57,497 nucleotides of DNA, taken from contig JACRFZ010000032.1 in assembly GCA_016212515.1 (NCBI GenBank), positions 1-57,497 of the forward strand, given 5' to 3'. Origin of the DNA: Candidatus Melainabacteria bacterium (GTDB lineage Bacteria; Cyanobacteriota; Vampirovibrionia; Obscuribacterales; Obscuribacteraceae). Both the position numbers and the translations under genes were made by a program. Shown in pieces: positions 42,441 through 51,727 of the stretch. Below the pieces are notes generated by a model. It worked only from the letters and a program-made list of their open reading frames with translations, was not told the DNA's origin and searched no databases. Position 1 is the first letter of the stretch; every line of letters starts with the position of its first letter.

Positions 42441-43307
42441 GTGAAATGTTCGCCGGGGCGGTCATCCTTGCTCACTCCCAAAAGCCCCCTGACACTGCCG
42501 GTGATATTGCTCGCCTTGCTGACACCGGCAAGGGCCATGGAAGCTCAATCTGATTTTGCCGGTCAGAGCGACCCTGATGTAATAAATGCCCTGAAGTTCT
42601 CAGGTCAAAAACGCAGCATCAAAGATTCACTCCGTATACTCGACCAGGCAATCGCCCGACACCCGGAAAAGCTCTATTTGAGAAGCTGGAAAGCACGCCT
42701 TTTGGCGGAAATCTACGAAAGCGAGGCGGCCATCAAGGAAGCCGACATCGTCCTTGCCCGAGAAGCAAACAATGTACTGGCCCTTGGTGCCAAAGCCAGA
42801 GCCCTGGCTAACCTGGGCAAGCCCGAAGCCAGTCTGACCCTCTTCCAAAAAGCACTCAAACTGAAGCCTGAAAATTCCTACCTGCTCAGCCAGAGGGGGC
42901 GCCTCTTGCGCGGCGAGAAGCGCTACGGCGAAGCCCTGAAAGACTTTGATCTGCTCGTCAAACAAGATGAAGGCGACTCCATCAACAGAAGCGAGCGAGC
43001 TTACTGCCTCGTGGGCCTGGGGGGCAGAGCCAATATGGAAAAAGCTTGTCGAGACCTGGAAATCATCAATCAAATGACCAGGTTAAAGAACTACAACAGC
43101 ATCTCACGCCTGGGACGCATCTACACCGAGCTTGGTCGCTTCGACAAGGCGGAAGAGACCCTCAAAGCAGGTATCGCCAAACATCCTGTTATTGTGCAAT
43201 TGCAGGCAGACCTGCTCAAGGTCTACGAAAGCAGCGGACAAACGGAAAAGGCCAGACAGCAAAAGATCAAATTAACCAGAATAGAAGAAGAGCTAGGCTT
43301 ACGATAA
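42441..43307 (+). CDS. Exported TPR protein
   Basis: A 288-residue protein beginning GTG directly after the ilvC stop. A hydrophobic stretch (LTLPVILLALLTPARA, about 17-32) is a probable signal peptide. Tetratricopeptide repeats run from about 45 to 280 (KLYLRSWKARLLAEIYESE, NVLALGAKARALANLGKPEA, SYLLSQRGRLLRGEKRYGEA, NSISRLGRIYTELGRFDKAE). The order of repeats is typical of TPR scaffolds. It is cotranscribed with ilvC by position, but a functional link is not shown. A TTG at 42469 could also start it. Confidence 0.8.
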   Translation: MKCSPGRSSLLTPKSPLTLPVILLALLTPARAMEAQSDFAGQSDPDVINALKFSGQKRSIKDSLRILDQAIARHPEKLYLRSWKARLLAEIYESEAAIKEADIVLAREANNVLALGAKARALANLGKPEASLTLFQKALKLKPENSYLLSQRGRLLRGEKRYGEALKDFDLLVKQDEGDSINRSERAYCLVGLGGRANMEKACRDLEIINQMTRLKNYNSISRLGRIYTELGRFDKAEETLKAGIAKHPVIVQLQADLLKVYESSGQTEKARQQKIKLTRIEEELGLR

Positions 43308-43341
43308 GCGCCGAGGCTTCGGTAAAGCTGCCTCTTTGACG

Positions 43342-43347
43342 TATAAT
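43342..43347 (+). promoter_or_regulatory. Candidate -10 box (TATAAT) for the barrel gene
   Basis: A perfect TATAAT lies 50 bases before the TTG start of the outer-membrane protein. The -35 region 17 bases upstream (TCGGTA) is poor, so the promoter may need an activator. Confidence 0.35.
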
Positions 43348-43396
43348 ATGGCATCTTTCAGTCTTGCAGCACTGAAGGCATTACCGAGGCATCCAC

Positions 43397-44875
43397 TTGA
43401 TTACCACTCAAACAGGGCGCATTTTCTTTGGCAGGCAAACTTCCACACCGGTCCTGACAGAAATTGCTCCGGCAGCAACCGCTCTGAAAGGGAAGGCTTT
43501 GACAGCACTGGCTGTGACAATGGCTCTAACCTTTGCGCCTGCCTCTGCCCAGCAAGTCAATCCCGGCTTGCCGGGCGGCGCCATCTCGCCCATAAGACTG
43601 GTCGATGCACAGAGAATTGCCGCCCAACCAACTTTACCCAGTCTCGTACCGACCGATGTCACACCGATCGGCCTGGGGCGCGAGCGGGAACTTCTCAAAC
43701 CGGGACCAACCTTTTATCTGCTGCAAAAATTACCGAGCCGCATGTGGTTAAACGGCTCGGTGGAAGTGAGCCAGCGCGGTGAAACAAACGTATTCTTCAC
43801 CAATTCCAACAGGAAAGCCGACTACGTCTTTCGCGTGCTGCCCAATCTTTCCGTGGGCTACCGTATCTTGCCCCGCACCAGTATCTATACCAATTACTTC
43901 GTACTGAAAGACGTCTTCGCCGACCATGGACGCCTCAGCTACCCCACTACACAATCCCTTGCCTGGGGCATCAGGCACGAAATTCCAATTCGCACTCGCA
44001 CCAATTTACAGTTTGATCTGCAGGCCCGTGAAATCTGGCAAGCCAGCAATTTTCGCCAGTTCGACTTTCTTCCCGGCGTCACTCTTACCCATGTGCTCAA
44101 TCCAAGCACCATTGCTTTCGGCAATATACAACTTCAGTTGCGCGGTAAAAACTACTTCTGCGCGCCCACTCGCGAGATAGATCCCTTCTACACCATAGGA
44201 ATTCTCCATAGACGCGGCATGTGGACTTTCTCGGCTGTGGATACCTTCGTGTGCAACTTCCGCAACGGCAACGCCATTCCCAGCCAGAGCAACCTCTCCA
44301 TGATTGCGCAGTTGGAAATAGCCAGGCAGGTAACAAAGAAAGTGCCGGGGCTGGTTACTTTTGTGCGAGCGGAGCCGGTTTTCAACTGGGCCAGTCGCGG
44401 TCTGCCCGGAATTAGCGGCTTCGATTTCCGTATTTTCGGAGGCCTGCGCTATTCCTTCAATAAGGCAGCCACCAATGTGGCTATGGACCAATTGCGCAAG
44501 CAACTAAAAGAGTCGTCGCTACCACCGGCGATGGCACCATCCGACGGCAAAGTGCCCACGGACGAAACCGCTTCCCCTCTCAAAACAATGGAAACAGAGC
44601 CGGCGATGGCACCACTACAGGCCAGGGAAGCGGCGACTGCGCCGCTACAGGCCGGGGAAGCGGCGATGGCGCCGCTACAAGTAGTGGAAGCGACGATGGC
44701 GCCGCAGGCAGCCCCGACACCGTCCGAAAGCGGCACCGTGGCGAACACAGCGGACCCTGCCGCAACGGCAGCGGCGCCACTACCGACCGGTACAAACGCC
44801 ATCCGCACAAACGAGACAAAGCCGGTGGCAGCCACTACGGCCGAATCCTGGAACGAAGCGGCAACTCTGCGTTAG
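43397..44875 (+). CDS. Outer-membrane beta-barrel protein with repeat tail
   Basis: A 492-residue protein with a basic start, hydrophobic segment and signal-like end (LALTALAVTMALTFAPASAQ-type, about residues 35-53). The middle (about 110-360) is made of short amphipathic strands with aromatic girdles (SRMWLNGSVEVSQRG, DYVFRVLPNLSVGYRIL, IAFGNIQLQLRGKNYF, GMWTFSAVDTFVCNF, FDFRIFGGLRYSFNK), as in a transmembrane beta barrel. The C-terminal 120 residues are alanine-, proline- and threonine-rich with 10-residue repeats (EAATAPLQAG, EAAMAPLQVV). This points to an outer-membrane protein in a diderm. The TTG start is uncertain. Function unknown. Confidence 0.75.
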   Translation: MITTQTGRIFFGRQTSTPVLTEIAPAATALKGKALTALAVTMALTFAPASAQQVNPGLPGGAISPIRLVDAQRIAAQPTLPSLVPTDVTPIGLGRERELLKPGPTFYLLQKLPSRMWLNGSVEVSQRGETNVFFTNSNRKADYVFRVLPNLSVGYRILPRTSIYTNYFVLKDVFADHGRLSYPTTQSLAWGIRHEIPIRTRTNLQFDLQAREIWQASNFRQFDFLPGVTLTHVLNPSTIAFGNIQLQLRGKNYFCAPTREIDPFYTIGILHRRGMWTFSAVDTFVCNFRNGNAIPSQSNLSMIAQLEIARQVTKKVPGLVTFVRAEPVFNWASRGLPGISGFDFRIFGGLRYSFNKAATNVAMDQLRKQLKESSLPPAMAPSDGKVPTDETASPLKTMETEPAMAPLQAREAATAPLQAGEAAMAPLQVVEATMAPQAAPTPSESGTVANTADPAATAAAPLPTGTNAIRTNETKPVAATTAESWNEAATLR

Positions 44876-44903
44876 AACACTCTTCAAGAGAGGCTGCCCC
44901 CTC

Positions 44904-45305
44904 ATGAACTTCGCCAAATTCTACATTCTTGCTTCCGCGCTGATCGGCTTATTGCAAATAGTCGACGGTATCTTTTACGTCTTGCACGGTGGAGAACCAC
45001 AGCTCTTCAATCACCTCTTCAGCTTCCTGGAGACGGGATGGGTGCTGGTATCGATAGCGGCTATCATTGTTTTCCTCAATATCAAACTGCCCCTTGCTCT
45101 GCCCATTTCATATGCAGCTTACAATTTTTCCGGTTGGACCTTGGGTGTGATTCTATGCATCCAGCTAATAATGGAAGGAAAAGACGGTCCAGTGCCCATT
45201 CCGTCCTGGGCCTATTGGATGGGCATAGTCTTTGGTGCATATTTCTGCCTCTACAGCCTCCTCAACTGGCGAAAACTGAATGCCGGCACCTTGAAAAAGC
45301 CTTAG
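44904..45305 (+). CDS. Small four-helix membrane protein
   Basis: A 133-residue protein with about four hydrophobic helices (FYILASALIGLLQIVDG, TGWVLVSIAAIIVFLN, ISYAAYNFSGWTLGVILCI, WAYWMGIVFGAYFCLYSLL). GAGAGG lies nine bases before the ATG. It follows the barrel gene by 28 bases and may share its transcript. No family recognised. Confidence 0.7.
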   Translation: MNFAKFYILASALIGLLQIVDGIFYVLHGGEPQLFNHLFSFLETGWVLVSIAAIIVFLNIKLPLALPISYAAYNFSGWTLGVILCIQLIMEGKDGPVPIPSWAYWMGIVFGAYFCLYSLLNWRKLNAGTLKKP

Positions 45306-45383
45306 CGTCCAGCTAATTAAAGGTCGAACATGAGCGGGTCTGACATTTCACAGACACCGCCATAGATGTCAAGAGGATTAAAG

Positions 45384-45413
45384 CAAAAAAAGAGGGCAGC
45401 CGGAGCTGCCCCC
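45384..45413 (-). terminator. Terminator of ppdK
   Basis: Stem GGGCAGC / GCTGCCC (45394-45411) with a 4-base loop; on the minus strand it is followed by CTCTTTTTTTGC. It lies 31 bases after the ppdK stop. Confidence 0.9.
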
Positions 45414-45444
45414 AAGAGTGACTATTGCAGACCTATTGCTGGTC

Positions 45445-48423
45445 TTATTTGTCGCGCACGGGAAGGGCGGCACCCTCTCCGGCGGCGGCACTGACAATCT
45501 GGGCTTGCGCCGCGGCCAGGCGTGCGATTGGCACCCTGTAAGGCGACGAGCTCACATAGCTCAGTTCGAGCTCGTGAGCGAATGCGATGGAAGCGGGATC
45601 GCCGCCATGTTCACCGCAAATGCCCAGTTTGATGGCCTTGTTGACGCTGCGACCGCTTGTGGCAGCCAGACGCATCAACTTGCCCACACCCTTGCGGTCC
45701 AGCACCACGAAGGGGTTTTCTTTCAGAATCTTGCGCTTCTCGCCGAGCACGTCCACGCCCTCGAGATAATGCTGCAAGAATTTGCCCTCGGCATCGTCAC
45801 GGCTGAAGCCGTAAGTCATCTGCGTCAGGTCGTTGGTGCCGAAGCTGAAGAACTCTGCTTCTTCGGCAATCTCGTCGGCCACGAGCGCCGCCCGCGGTAC
45901 TTCGATCATGGTGCCGAACTTGTAGTTGACGGTCACACCGGCTTCCTGCATGACCTTGACGGCGCAGGCAGTGAGCACGTCTTTGGCAGCCTTCAGTTCG
46001 GCCACATCTCCCACGAGCGGAATCATCACCTCCGGTTCCACCACGATGCCCTGTTCAGCGCAGGCAATGGCCGCTTCAAAGATGGCCTGAACCTGCATGA
46101 CATTGATCTCGGGGAAAACCAGACCCAGACGGCAACCGCGCAGACCCATCATGGGATTGGCTTCGTGCAACTGGTCGACCTTGGCCATGAGGGCTTGCTT
46201 GGCGGCAAGTTCTTCCTCGATACGCCGGGCCGAATTGCGCACCTTGCGCAGACTGAAGTTGCCGAGTTTGGCTTTGCGTGCAGCAAGCGCCTGCACTTCG
46301 TCCTTGAGGTCTTCCTTCTTGGGGAGGAATTCGTGCAGGGGCGGGTCGAGCAAGCGAATCGTGACCGGCAAGCCATTCATGGCGGTGAAAAGGCCGATGA
46401 AGTCCTGCCGCTGCATGGGCAGAAGCTGAGCCAGAGCGGCTTGCCTTGCCTCCAGACTGTCGGCAAGAATCATGGCCTGTACCACCGGCAAGCGTTCCTG
46501 ACTCATGAACATGTGCTCGGTACGGCACAGGCCGATACCTTCAGCACCAAACTGACGCGCCACTTCGGCATCGAAAGGCGTGTCGGCGTTGGCCCGAATG
46601 CCAAGCTTGCGCACGGCATCGGCCATGGTGAGCAGCCGTTTGAGGTGCTCGGTCAGGCCGGCGGCTCGCGTGGACAGAGCCCCGATGACGATTTCACCGG
46701 TAGAACCATCGATGGAGATCACTTCCCCTTTGCGCACCACAGTGCCGGCCCGGGCACCGGAAGCAATGGTGAAACTGCCGCTCGCTTCGTCGATGCGCAG
46801 GGCTTCGCAGCCGGCGACGCAGGGCTTGCCCATGCCTCGCGCCACCACGGCGGCGTGGCTGGTCATGCCACCACGACTGGTGACAACACCCTGGGCCGGA
46901 ACGATGCCGTGGATGTCATCCGGGCAGGTCTCAACCCGCACCAGAATCACCTTTTCACCGTTCTTGCCGCGCCGCTCCGCTTCGTCGGGATCAAAGACCA
47001 CTTCGCCGATGGCCGCGCCCGGTGAAGCGTTCAGACCCACCGTCAACACGCGCCCCTCCTTGACGGCGGCAGCTTTGGCAGAGGGGTCGAAGCTGGGCAG
47101 AAGAATGGAGTTGATTTCCTTGGGATCGACTCGCATCAGCGCTTCCTCGCGACTGAGGATGCCCTCATCGAACATCTCCACCGCGATGCGCACTGCCGCT
47201 TCGGCGGTGCGTTTGCCGGAACGAGTCTGGAGAATGTAGAACGTGCCCGACTCCACGGTGAACTCGATGTCCTGCACATCGCGATAGTGCGCTTCCAGCA
47301 GCTTGGCGGTAGCTTCCAACTGGTCCATCACATCGGGCATGGTGGAGCGCATGCTGGCAATCTTGTCGGGCGTGCGAATGCCGGCCACCACGTCTTCGCC
47401 CTGGGCGCGAATCAGGTACTCGCCGTACAGCGCCTTCTCGCCGGTGCTGGGGTTGCGGGTGAAGCAGACACCGGTAGCAGAGCGCTCATCCAGGTTGCCG
47501 AAAACCATGGATTGCACGGTGACGGCGGTGCCGAGATTGTGGTCGATCTTGCTCATCTCGCGGTAGTAGATGGCACGCGGATTGTTCCAGGAACGGAAGA
47601 CCGCTTCGATGGCACAGGCCAGCTGTTCCTGCACGTCCTGCGGGAAGGGCTTGCCGGTGCGTTCCTCGACCAGAGCCTTGTAAGAGCCCACCAGCTCCTG
47701 CAGAGCTTCAGCAGTCAGTTCGTTGTCCAGGCTGACGGCACACTTCTGCTTGAGGGCCGAGATGAGGTGCTCGAAGTCTTCCTTGGGAATCTCCAGCACC
47801 ACGTTGCCGTACATCTGGATGAAGCGCCGATAGCTGTCCCAGGCGAAGCGGTCGTTCTCGGTGAGAAGCGCCAGGCCATTGACAGTGGCGTCATTCAGAC
47901 CGAGGTTGAGGATGGTGTCCATCATGCCGGGCATGGAGAACTTGGCACCGGAACGCACCGAAACAAGAAGCGGCAGGGCGGCATCACCAAGGCGACGACC
48001 AACACGGGCCTCTACCTGGCTGAGCTTGCCCGCCACTTCCTCCATGAGACCGGCAGGCATCACCTGTCCGCCCCGGTAATAGTCCAGGCAGGTGTCAGTG
48101 GTGATGGTCAAGCCTGGCGGAACGTTTACGCCGGAAGCAGTCATTTCAGCAAGACCGGCGCCTTTACCGCCCAGACGGGCTTTCATCTGATCGCGGCTGG
48201 CGGCGCTCAAACCGGCTTCGCCGGCAAAGGCGCTGAAAGCCTCGCGGAAGAGGTAGACCCGCTGGACATCGGCAGAAGAGTTCCGGGAATCGCCGGAGTT
48301 GCGGGTGCAACACTTCATTTGCAGACCGGGAAGGTCCTGAAACGTGAGAGGGGGTGCCACAGCGAAGGATGTAGCTTGGTTGAGATTGGCACCGGACGAC
48401 TGTGCTTCAGAAGAGTTTTGCAT
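45445..48423 (-). CDS. ppdK: Pyruvate, phosphate dikinase
   Basis: A 992-residue PPDK that interconverts pyruvate, ATP and phosphate with PEP, AMP and pyrophosphate. The domains follow in order: the nucleotide-binding LGGKGAGLAEM and FSMPGMMDTILNLGLND, the swivelling histidine domain with GGMTSHAAVVARGMGKPCV, and the PEP-binding TIM barrel with LRGCRLGL, FGTNDLTQMTYGFSRDD and the catalytic GICGEHGGDP. The N-terminus carries about 65 extra residues, serine- and asparagine-rich, before the first nucleotide-binding strand. GGAG precedes the ATG. It stands alone with its own terminator. A long antisense frame on the plus strand is a shadow of it. Confidence 0.97.
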   Translation of the reverse strand: MQNSSEAQSSGANLNQATSFAVAPPLTFQDLPGLQMKCCTRNSGDSRNSSADVQRVYLFREAFSAFAGEAGLSAASRDQMKARLGGKGAGLAEMTASGVNVPPGLTITTDTCLDYYRGGQVMPAGLMEEVAGKLSQVEARVGRRLGDAALPLLVSVRSGAKFSMPGMMDTILNLGLNDATVNGLALLTENDRFAWDSYRRFIQMYGNVVLEIPKEDFEHLISALKQKCAVSLDNELTAEALQELVGSYKALVEERTGKPFPQDVQEQLACAIEAVFRSWNNPRAIYYREMSKIDHNLGTAVTVQSMVFGNLDERSATGVCFTRNPSTGEKALYGEYLIRAQGEDVVAGIRTPDKIASMRSTMPDVMDQLEATAKLLEAHYRDVQDIEFTVESGTFYILQTRSGKRTAEAAVRIAVEMFDEGILSREEALMRVDPKEINSILLPSFDPSAKAAAVKEGRVLTVGLNASPGAAIGEVVFDPDEAERRGKNGEKVILVRVETCPDDIHGIVPAQGVVTSRGGMTSHAAVVARGMGKPCVAGCEALRIDEASGSFTIASGARAGTVVRKGEVISIDGSTGEIVIGALSTRAAGLTEHLKRLLTMADAVRKLGIRANADTPFDAEVARQFGAEGIGLCRTEHMFMSQERLPVVQAMILADSLEARQAALAQLLPMQRQDFIGLFTAMNGLPVTIRLLDPPLHEFLPKKEDLKDEVQALAARKAKLGNFSLRKVRNSARRIEEELAAKQALMAKVDQLHEANPMMGLRGCRLGLVFPEINVMQVQAIFEAAIACAEQGIVVEPEVMIPLVGDVAELKAAKDVLTACAVKVMQEAGVTVNYKFGTMIEVPRAALVADEIAEEAEFFSFGTNDLTQMTYGFSRDDAEGKFLQHYLEGVDVLGEKRKILKENPFVVLDRKGVGKLMRLAATSGRSVNKAIKLGICGEHGGDPASIAFAHELELSYVSSSPYRVPIARLAAAQAQIVSAAAGEGAALPVRDK

Positions 48424-48804
48424 GGGATTTCTCCGTTTCCATTTGAGAATAGTTGGGTGGAGGCAGAAGCCCTTTCCGACTTGAAACTGGGGAAGGAAAG
48501 TAGGATGGGCAAGCCGAAACAGCAGCCGATTTCATACCAGGCACCACAGGATCGGGCACAGAAAACTGGATGAAGAGGGGGGGGTGGGCTGGCTGAGTTA
48601 AGACAGGGCTTCTGAAAACTAGATGAAATTGACGCCTGTAGCTTAAGAGGTGACGACTTCAGCATGCCGCCTACGTAACAGCCTGTGTATCACTATTTCT
48701 CTATTAGACAAAACTGGAATTAGCCAAGCTGGCAGAGTCTTTTAGACATGTAAACAAAGAGAATCTGAATAAGACCTTGATAACAATGGGCACCACAAGC
48801 CAAG
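48424..48804. other. Upstream region of ppdK
   Basis: About 380 bases between ppdK and the regulator gene, both on the minus strand. It must hold the ppdK promoter. No clear hairpin or strong box pair is visible; two direct GTTGAC copies lie near the regulator's stop codon at about 48800-48820. Confidence 0.4.
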
Positions 48805-49494
48805 TCAACGGTTGTCAACTTCTTCCATTTTGTAACCAAGACCATATACCGAAGTTATGAGAGAAGCCTTACCTTCCTCATCGATTTTCTTGCGCAAGCG
48901 GGTAATGTAGGTGCGCACAGCGTTTTCCGAAGCGTCACTATCGGACTTCCAGATCCTCTCCAGAAGTTCCGATGCACTGAAGACGCGTCCGCGATTACGC
49001 ATGAAAAACTCCAGAAGAGCGTATTCGGTCGGCAACAGCTTGAGCTTTTCACCGGATTTCAAGACTTCGCAGCGAGCAGTGTCCATCTCCAGGTGCCCAA
49101 CTTTCAGTACATTGGACACTACATCCGCCACAAATTGCCTTCTCAAAAGCGAACGAATGCGAGCGTTCAACTCCCGCACGTCATAAGGCTTGGTCATATA
49201 GTCGTCGGCGCCTAAATCCAGCCCTTCGATTTTGTGATTGACATCATTGCGTCCGGAGAGAATCAAGACCGGCAACTTGCCGCCTCGCCCCCGGTAGCGG
49301 TTGAGAACCTCGGTACCTTCCATCTCAGGCAGACCCAGGTCAAGGATCAAAAGGTCATAGGGGAAAGAACAGACCAGATCCAGAGCATCCCTGCCGTTAT
49401 GAGCCAGCTCCACAGTATGCTGGTCCAATTCCAGCAAATCTTTCAGCATGCCCGCTACCAGACGGTCATCTTCAGCAATCAAGATCTTGGCCAT
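48805..49494 (-). CDS. OmpR-family response regulator
   Basis: A 229-residue regulator. The receiver domain has the acidic pair in IAEDDR, the phosphorylated aspartate D52 in LILDLGLPE, the LSGR switch position, and the TKPYD lysine loop. The C-terminal winged helix has the LLPTEYALLEFFMRNRG, VFSASELLERIW and NAVRTYITRLRKKID signatures. It binds DNA as a dimer after phosphorylation. TAGGAGACC precedes the ATG. It lies 125 bases downstream of a histidine kinase gene on the same strand and is its likely partner. Confidence 0.95.
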   Translation of the reverse strand: MAKILIAEDDRLVAGMLKDLLELDQHTVELAHNGRDALDLVCSFPYDLLILDLGLPEMEGTEVLNRYRGRGGKLPVLILSGRNDVNHKIEGLDLGADDYMTKPYDVRELNARIRSLLRRQFVADVVSNVLKVGHLEMDTARCEVLKSGEKLKLLPTEYALLEFFMRNRGRVFSASELLERIWKSDSDASENAVRTYITRLRKKIDEEGKASLITSVYGLGYKMEEVDNR

Positions 49495-49540
49495 GGTCTC
49501 CTACCGTCGGGTCTAATTCAGGGGGGTAGTTGCCTCGGTA

Positions 49541-49570
49541 AAGTCTTTTGCCGGGGCCGGCTGAAGACTT
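49541..49570. other. Hairpin between kinase and regulator
   Basis: AAGTCTT (49541-49547) pairs with AAGACTT (49564-49570) and GCCGG with CCGGC inside it, with a very short loop. It lies in the 125-base gap between the two genes and may lower or raise regulator expression relative to the kinase. Confidence 0.45.
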
Positions 49571-49619
49571 CCCTTCCAGAAGGAAAAGGTTAGCAGATTT
49601 ATAGAATTACTGGCAGGCA

Positions 49620-51515
49620 TTAGCCGGGCTGACTGACCGGCACCTCGAACCAGAATTCACTACCCTTGCCCGGTGTGCTTTCCACTCCCACCCGGCCGCC
49701 GTGTTTCTTCACTATTTCCTTGCAAATGGCAAGCCCTAGCCCGGTGCCGCCCCTGCGCTTGCCATCGGCACCCTCCAACTGGATGAAACGCTCAAAGAGT
49801 GAACCTAGCTCCTCGGGTTTGATGCCCGGACCGCGGTCTTTCACGCTGAAACGCAACATCCCGGCACCACCGACGCCCACCGCCGGTACAACCGAAAGGG
49901 TGACTGCTTTTCCCTCGGGGGAAAACTTGACGGCATTGACCAGCAAATTCTGCAAAACCTGCACAATGCGATCTTCGTCCACGGCCGCTTGCACCGGGGG
50001 CAGGTCAACACTTTCCAACTTCACGCCTTGCTGCTCCGCAAAGCCTGAAACCAACTCCAGTGAGCCCTCCACAATGCGGTCAACCGGGGTGGGACGTATT
50101 TTCAAGACCAGATTGCCCGATTCCATTTTCTCAATGTCGAGCAAATCGTTCACCAGTCCCACCAGGCGTCCCACCGCCGAGAGAACCATCTTCGACTTAC
50201 CTCGGCCCGCTTGATTCAGTTCTCCGTAGGCGCCCTGCTCCAGCATTTCCAGAAAGGTCTTCATGCTGGAAAGAGGCGTGCGTATATCGTGGGAGACCAT
50301 ATTGACGAAGTCCTGCTTGGCGCGCTCCATTTTGCGCCTCTCAGTGACGTCGTGAGCAACGCAAAAATAGCTGCGTTTGCCCTCGGAGTAATAGACGCTC
50401 CAGACAAAATCTTTAGAACTGCCGTCATCGCAGAGCACCGGCACATCACAAGATTGAGATTCACTGGAATCTTTGAGCCGCCTTAAGAACTCAGCGGTGG
50501 CTTCCTGATTGGGTTTGGGTATCAAACTCATGAGGCGCTTGCCCAGCAAATCGTCGGGCTCATAGCCCCAGAGCGTTAGACTGGCGGGACTGACGGAAGT
50601 GAAAAGAAGGTTGGAATCGATGCTGAAGATAACATCGGCGGCATTTTCCACCAGCGCTGTTTCACGCTTGACGGCCTCGTTCAATTCATCGGCCATGCGG
50701 TGAAAGACCCGGTCCAGCTTGCCGATTTCGTCTTTGGCCAGCATGGGTGCGGCCATGGCTTTACCCATGGTCAGCTTTTCGGTATTGGCGATAATTTGCG
50801 ACATACGCCTGGTCAGGTCCGAGGCAAAGATAATAGAACCAGCCACAGCCGCCAGAGTATTAAAGCCAAGCCCAATGAAAATCCAGAGCCTGATGGGACC
50901 ACGCCGCTTATAAAGCTCCTTGTGTTCAATGCCCAGGCGGCTTTGCTCAAGAAAGCGAATTTTATAAGACCTGTCCATAAAGGAAGCGCCGTAAAGCTGG
51001 TCGCGTACTCGCTTGGCTTGAATGGCGGCATACATATTGTCGCCCTCTGCCAGAGCATCTCTGATGCCTTTGACGGAATCAAGAAAATTGCTCACCGTTT
51101 GCTTGTATTCCATGACATTGCGCATCTGCACCGGGTCATCCTTAACAAGCGCATCAAGGCCGGCAAAACTGCGGGGCACTTCATTGCGCATATGATCCAT
51201 CTGAGCCAGGGAATCGGAGCGGCGAAAGGTAGTGAATACAACAATTTCCATGACCAATTGATAAACCTTGCGCTCGATGGCGCTGATCTCGTACAGCACC
51301 TCGAAAGAATGCCTCTGGTCACGCTCGGCCGCCTCTGCTTCCACCTCGAAGACAGCCAGAGTAATACTCAAGACAAACTGGATGGAAAGCGGGATAAAGA
51401 CCAGCAGGATGCCCTTAGTTTTAAGCGAGAGATTATTGAGACTAAAACCCCTGAGGCTAAAGTCTTTCAGCTTGATGCGGGACTGATTGGAACTGGAATG
51501 GCCGGGCACGGACAA
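49620..51515 (-). CDS. Membrane sensor histidine kinase with HAMP and PAS domains
   Basis: A 631-residue kinase. A membrane segment near residues 32-55 and another near 205-225 bracket a periplasmic four-helix-type sensor region rich in charged residues. A HAMP domain (about 225-280) follows, then a PAS domain (about 285-390, VENAADVIFSIDSNLLF). The HisKA H-box is MVSHDIRTPLSSMKTF with H409. The ATPase has a modified N-box, DRGPGI, and the GTGLGLAICK G-box. It starts with TTG at 51515, preceded by AGGGG. It lies 125 bases upstream of the regulator gene. The signal is unknown. Confidence 0.92.
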   Translation of the reverse strand: MSVPGHSSSNQSRIKLKDFSLRGFSLNNLSLKTKGILLVFIPLSIQFVLSITLAVFEVEAEAAERDQRHSFEVLYEISAIERKVYQLVMEIVVFTTFRRSDSLAQMDHMRNEVPRSFAGLDALVKDDPVQMRNVMEYKQTVSNFLDSVKGIRDALAEGDNMYAAIQAKRVRDQLYGASFMDRSYKIRFLEQSRLGIEHKELYKRRGPIRLWIFIGLGFNTLAAVAGSIIFASDLTRRMSQIIANTEKLTMGKAMAAPMLAKDEIGKLDRVFHRMADELNEAVKRETALVENAADVIFSIDSNLLFTSVSPASLTLWGYEPDDLLGKRLMSLIPKPNQEATAEFLRRLKDSSESQSCDVPVLCDDGSSKDFVWSVYYSEGKRSYFCVAHDVTERRKMERAKQDFVNMVSHDIRTPLSSMKTFLEMLEQGAYGELNQAGRGKSKMVLSAVGRLVGLVNDLLDIEKMESGNLVLKIRPTPVDRIVEGSLELVSGFAEQQGVKLESVDLPPVQAAVDEDRIVQVLQNLLVNAVKFSPEGKAVTLSVVPAVGVGGAGMLRFSVKDRGPGIKPEELGSLFERFIQLEGADGKRRGGTGLGLAICKEIVKKHGGRVGVESTPGKGSEFWFEVPVSQPG

Positions 51516-51727
51516 AAACTTTACCCCTTGTAGCTCAACAGGCCTTTGTGATCTTCACCTATATACCCGCGGCGGCAAACTAAGCCAAAACCACCCTGGT
51601 AAGTCCTTTTTATCCGACACTCAAGCAAAAACCCGACTCTGCAACAACATTGAAACTATTTGCCCTTAGTGTAGGCAGTACCCCTCACATCCACCCCATA
51701 GCATTTTCTTGTCTGAGGATAAAGACC

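Noticed and set aside
45418..47025. Long open frame of 535 codons on the plus strand
   Set aside because: It lies fully antisense to ppdK, whose motifs are unmistakable. High GC and codon bias make such shadow frames common.
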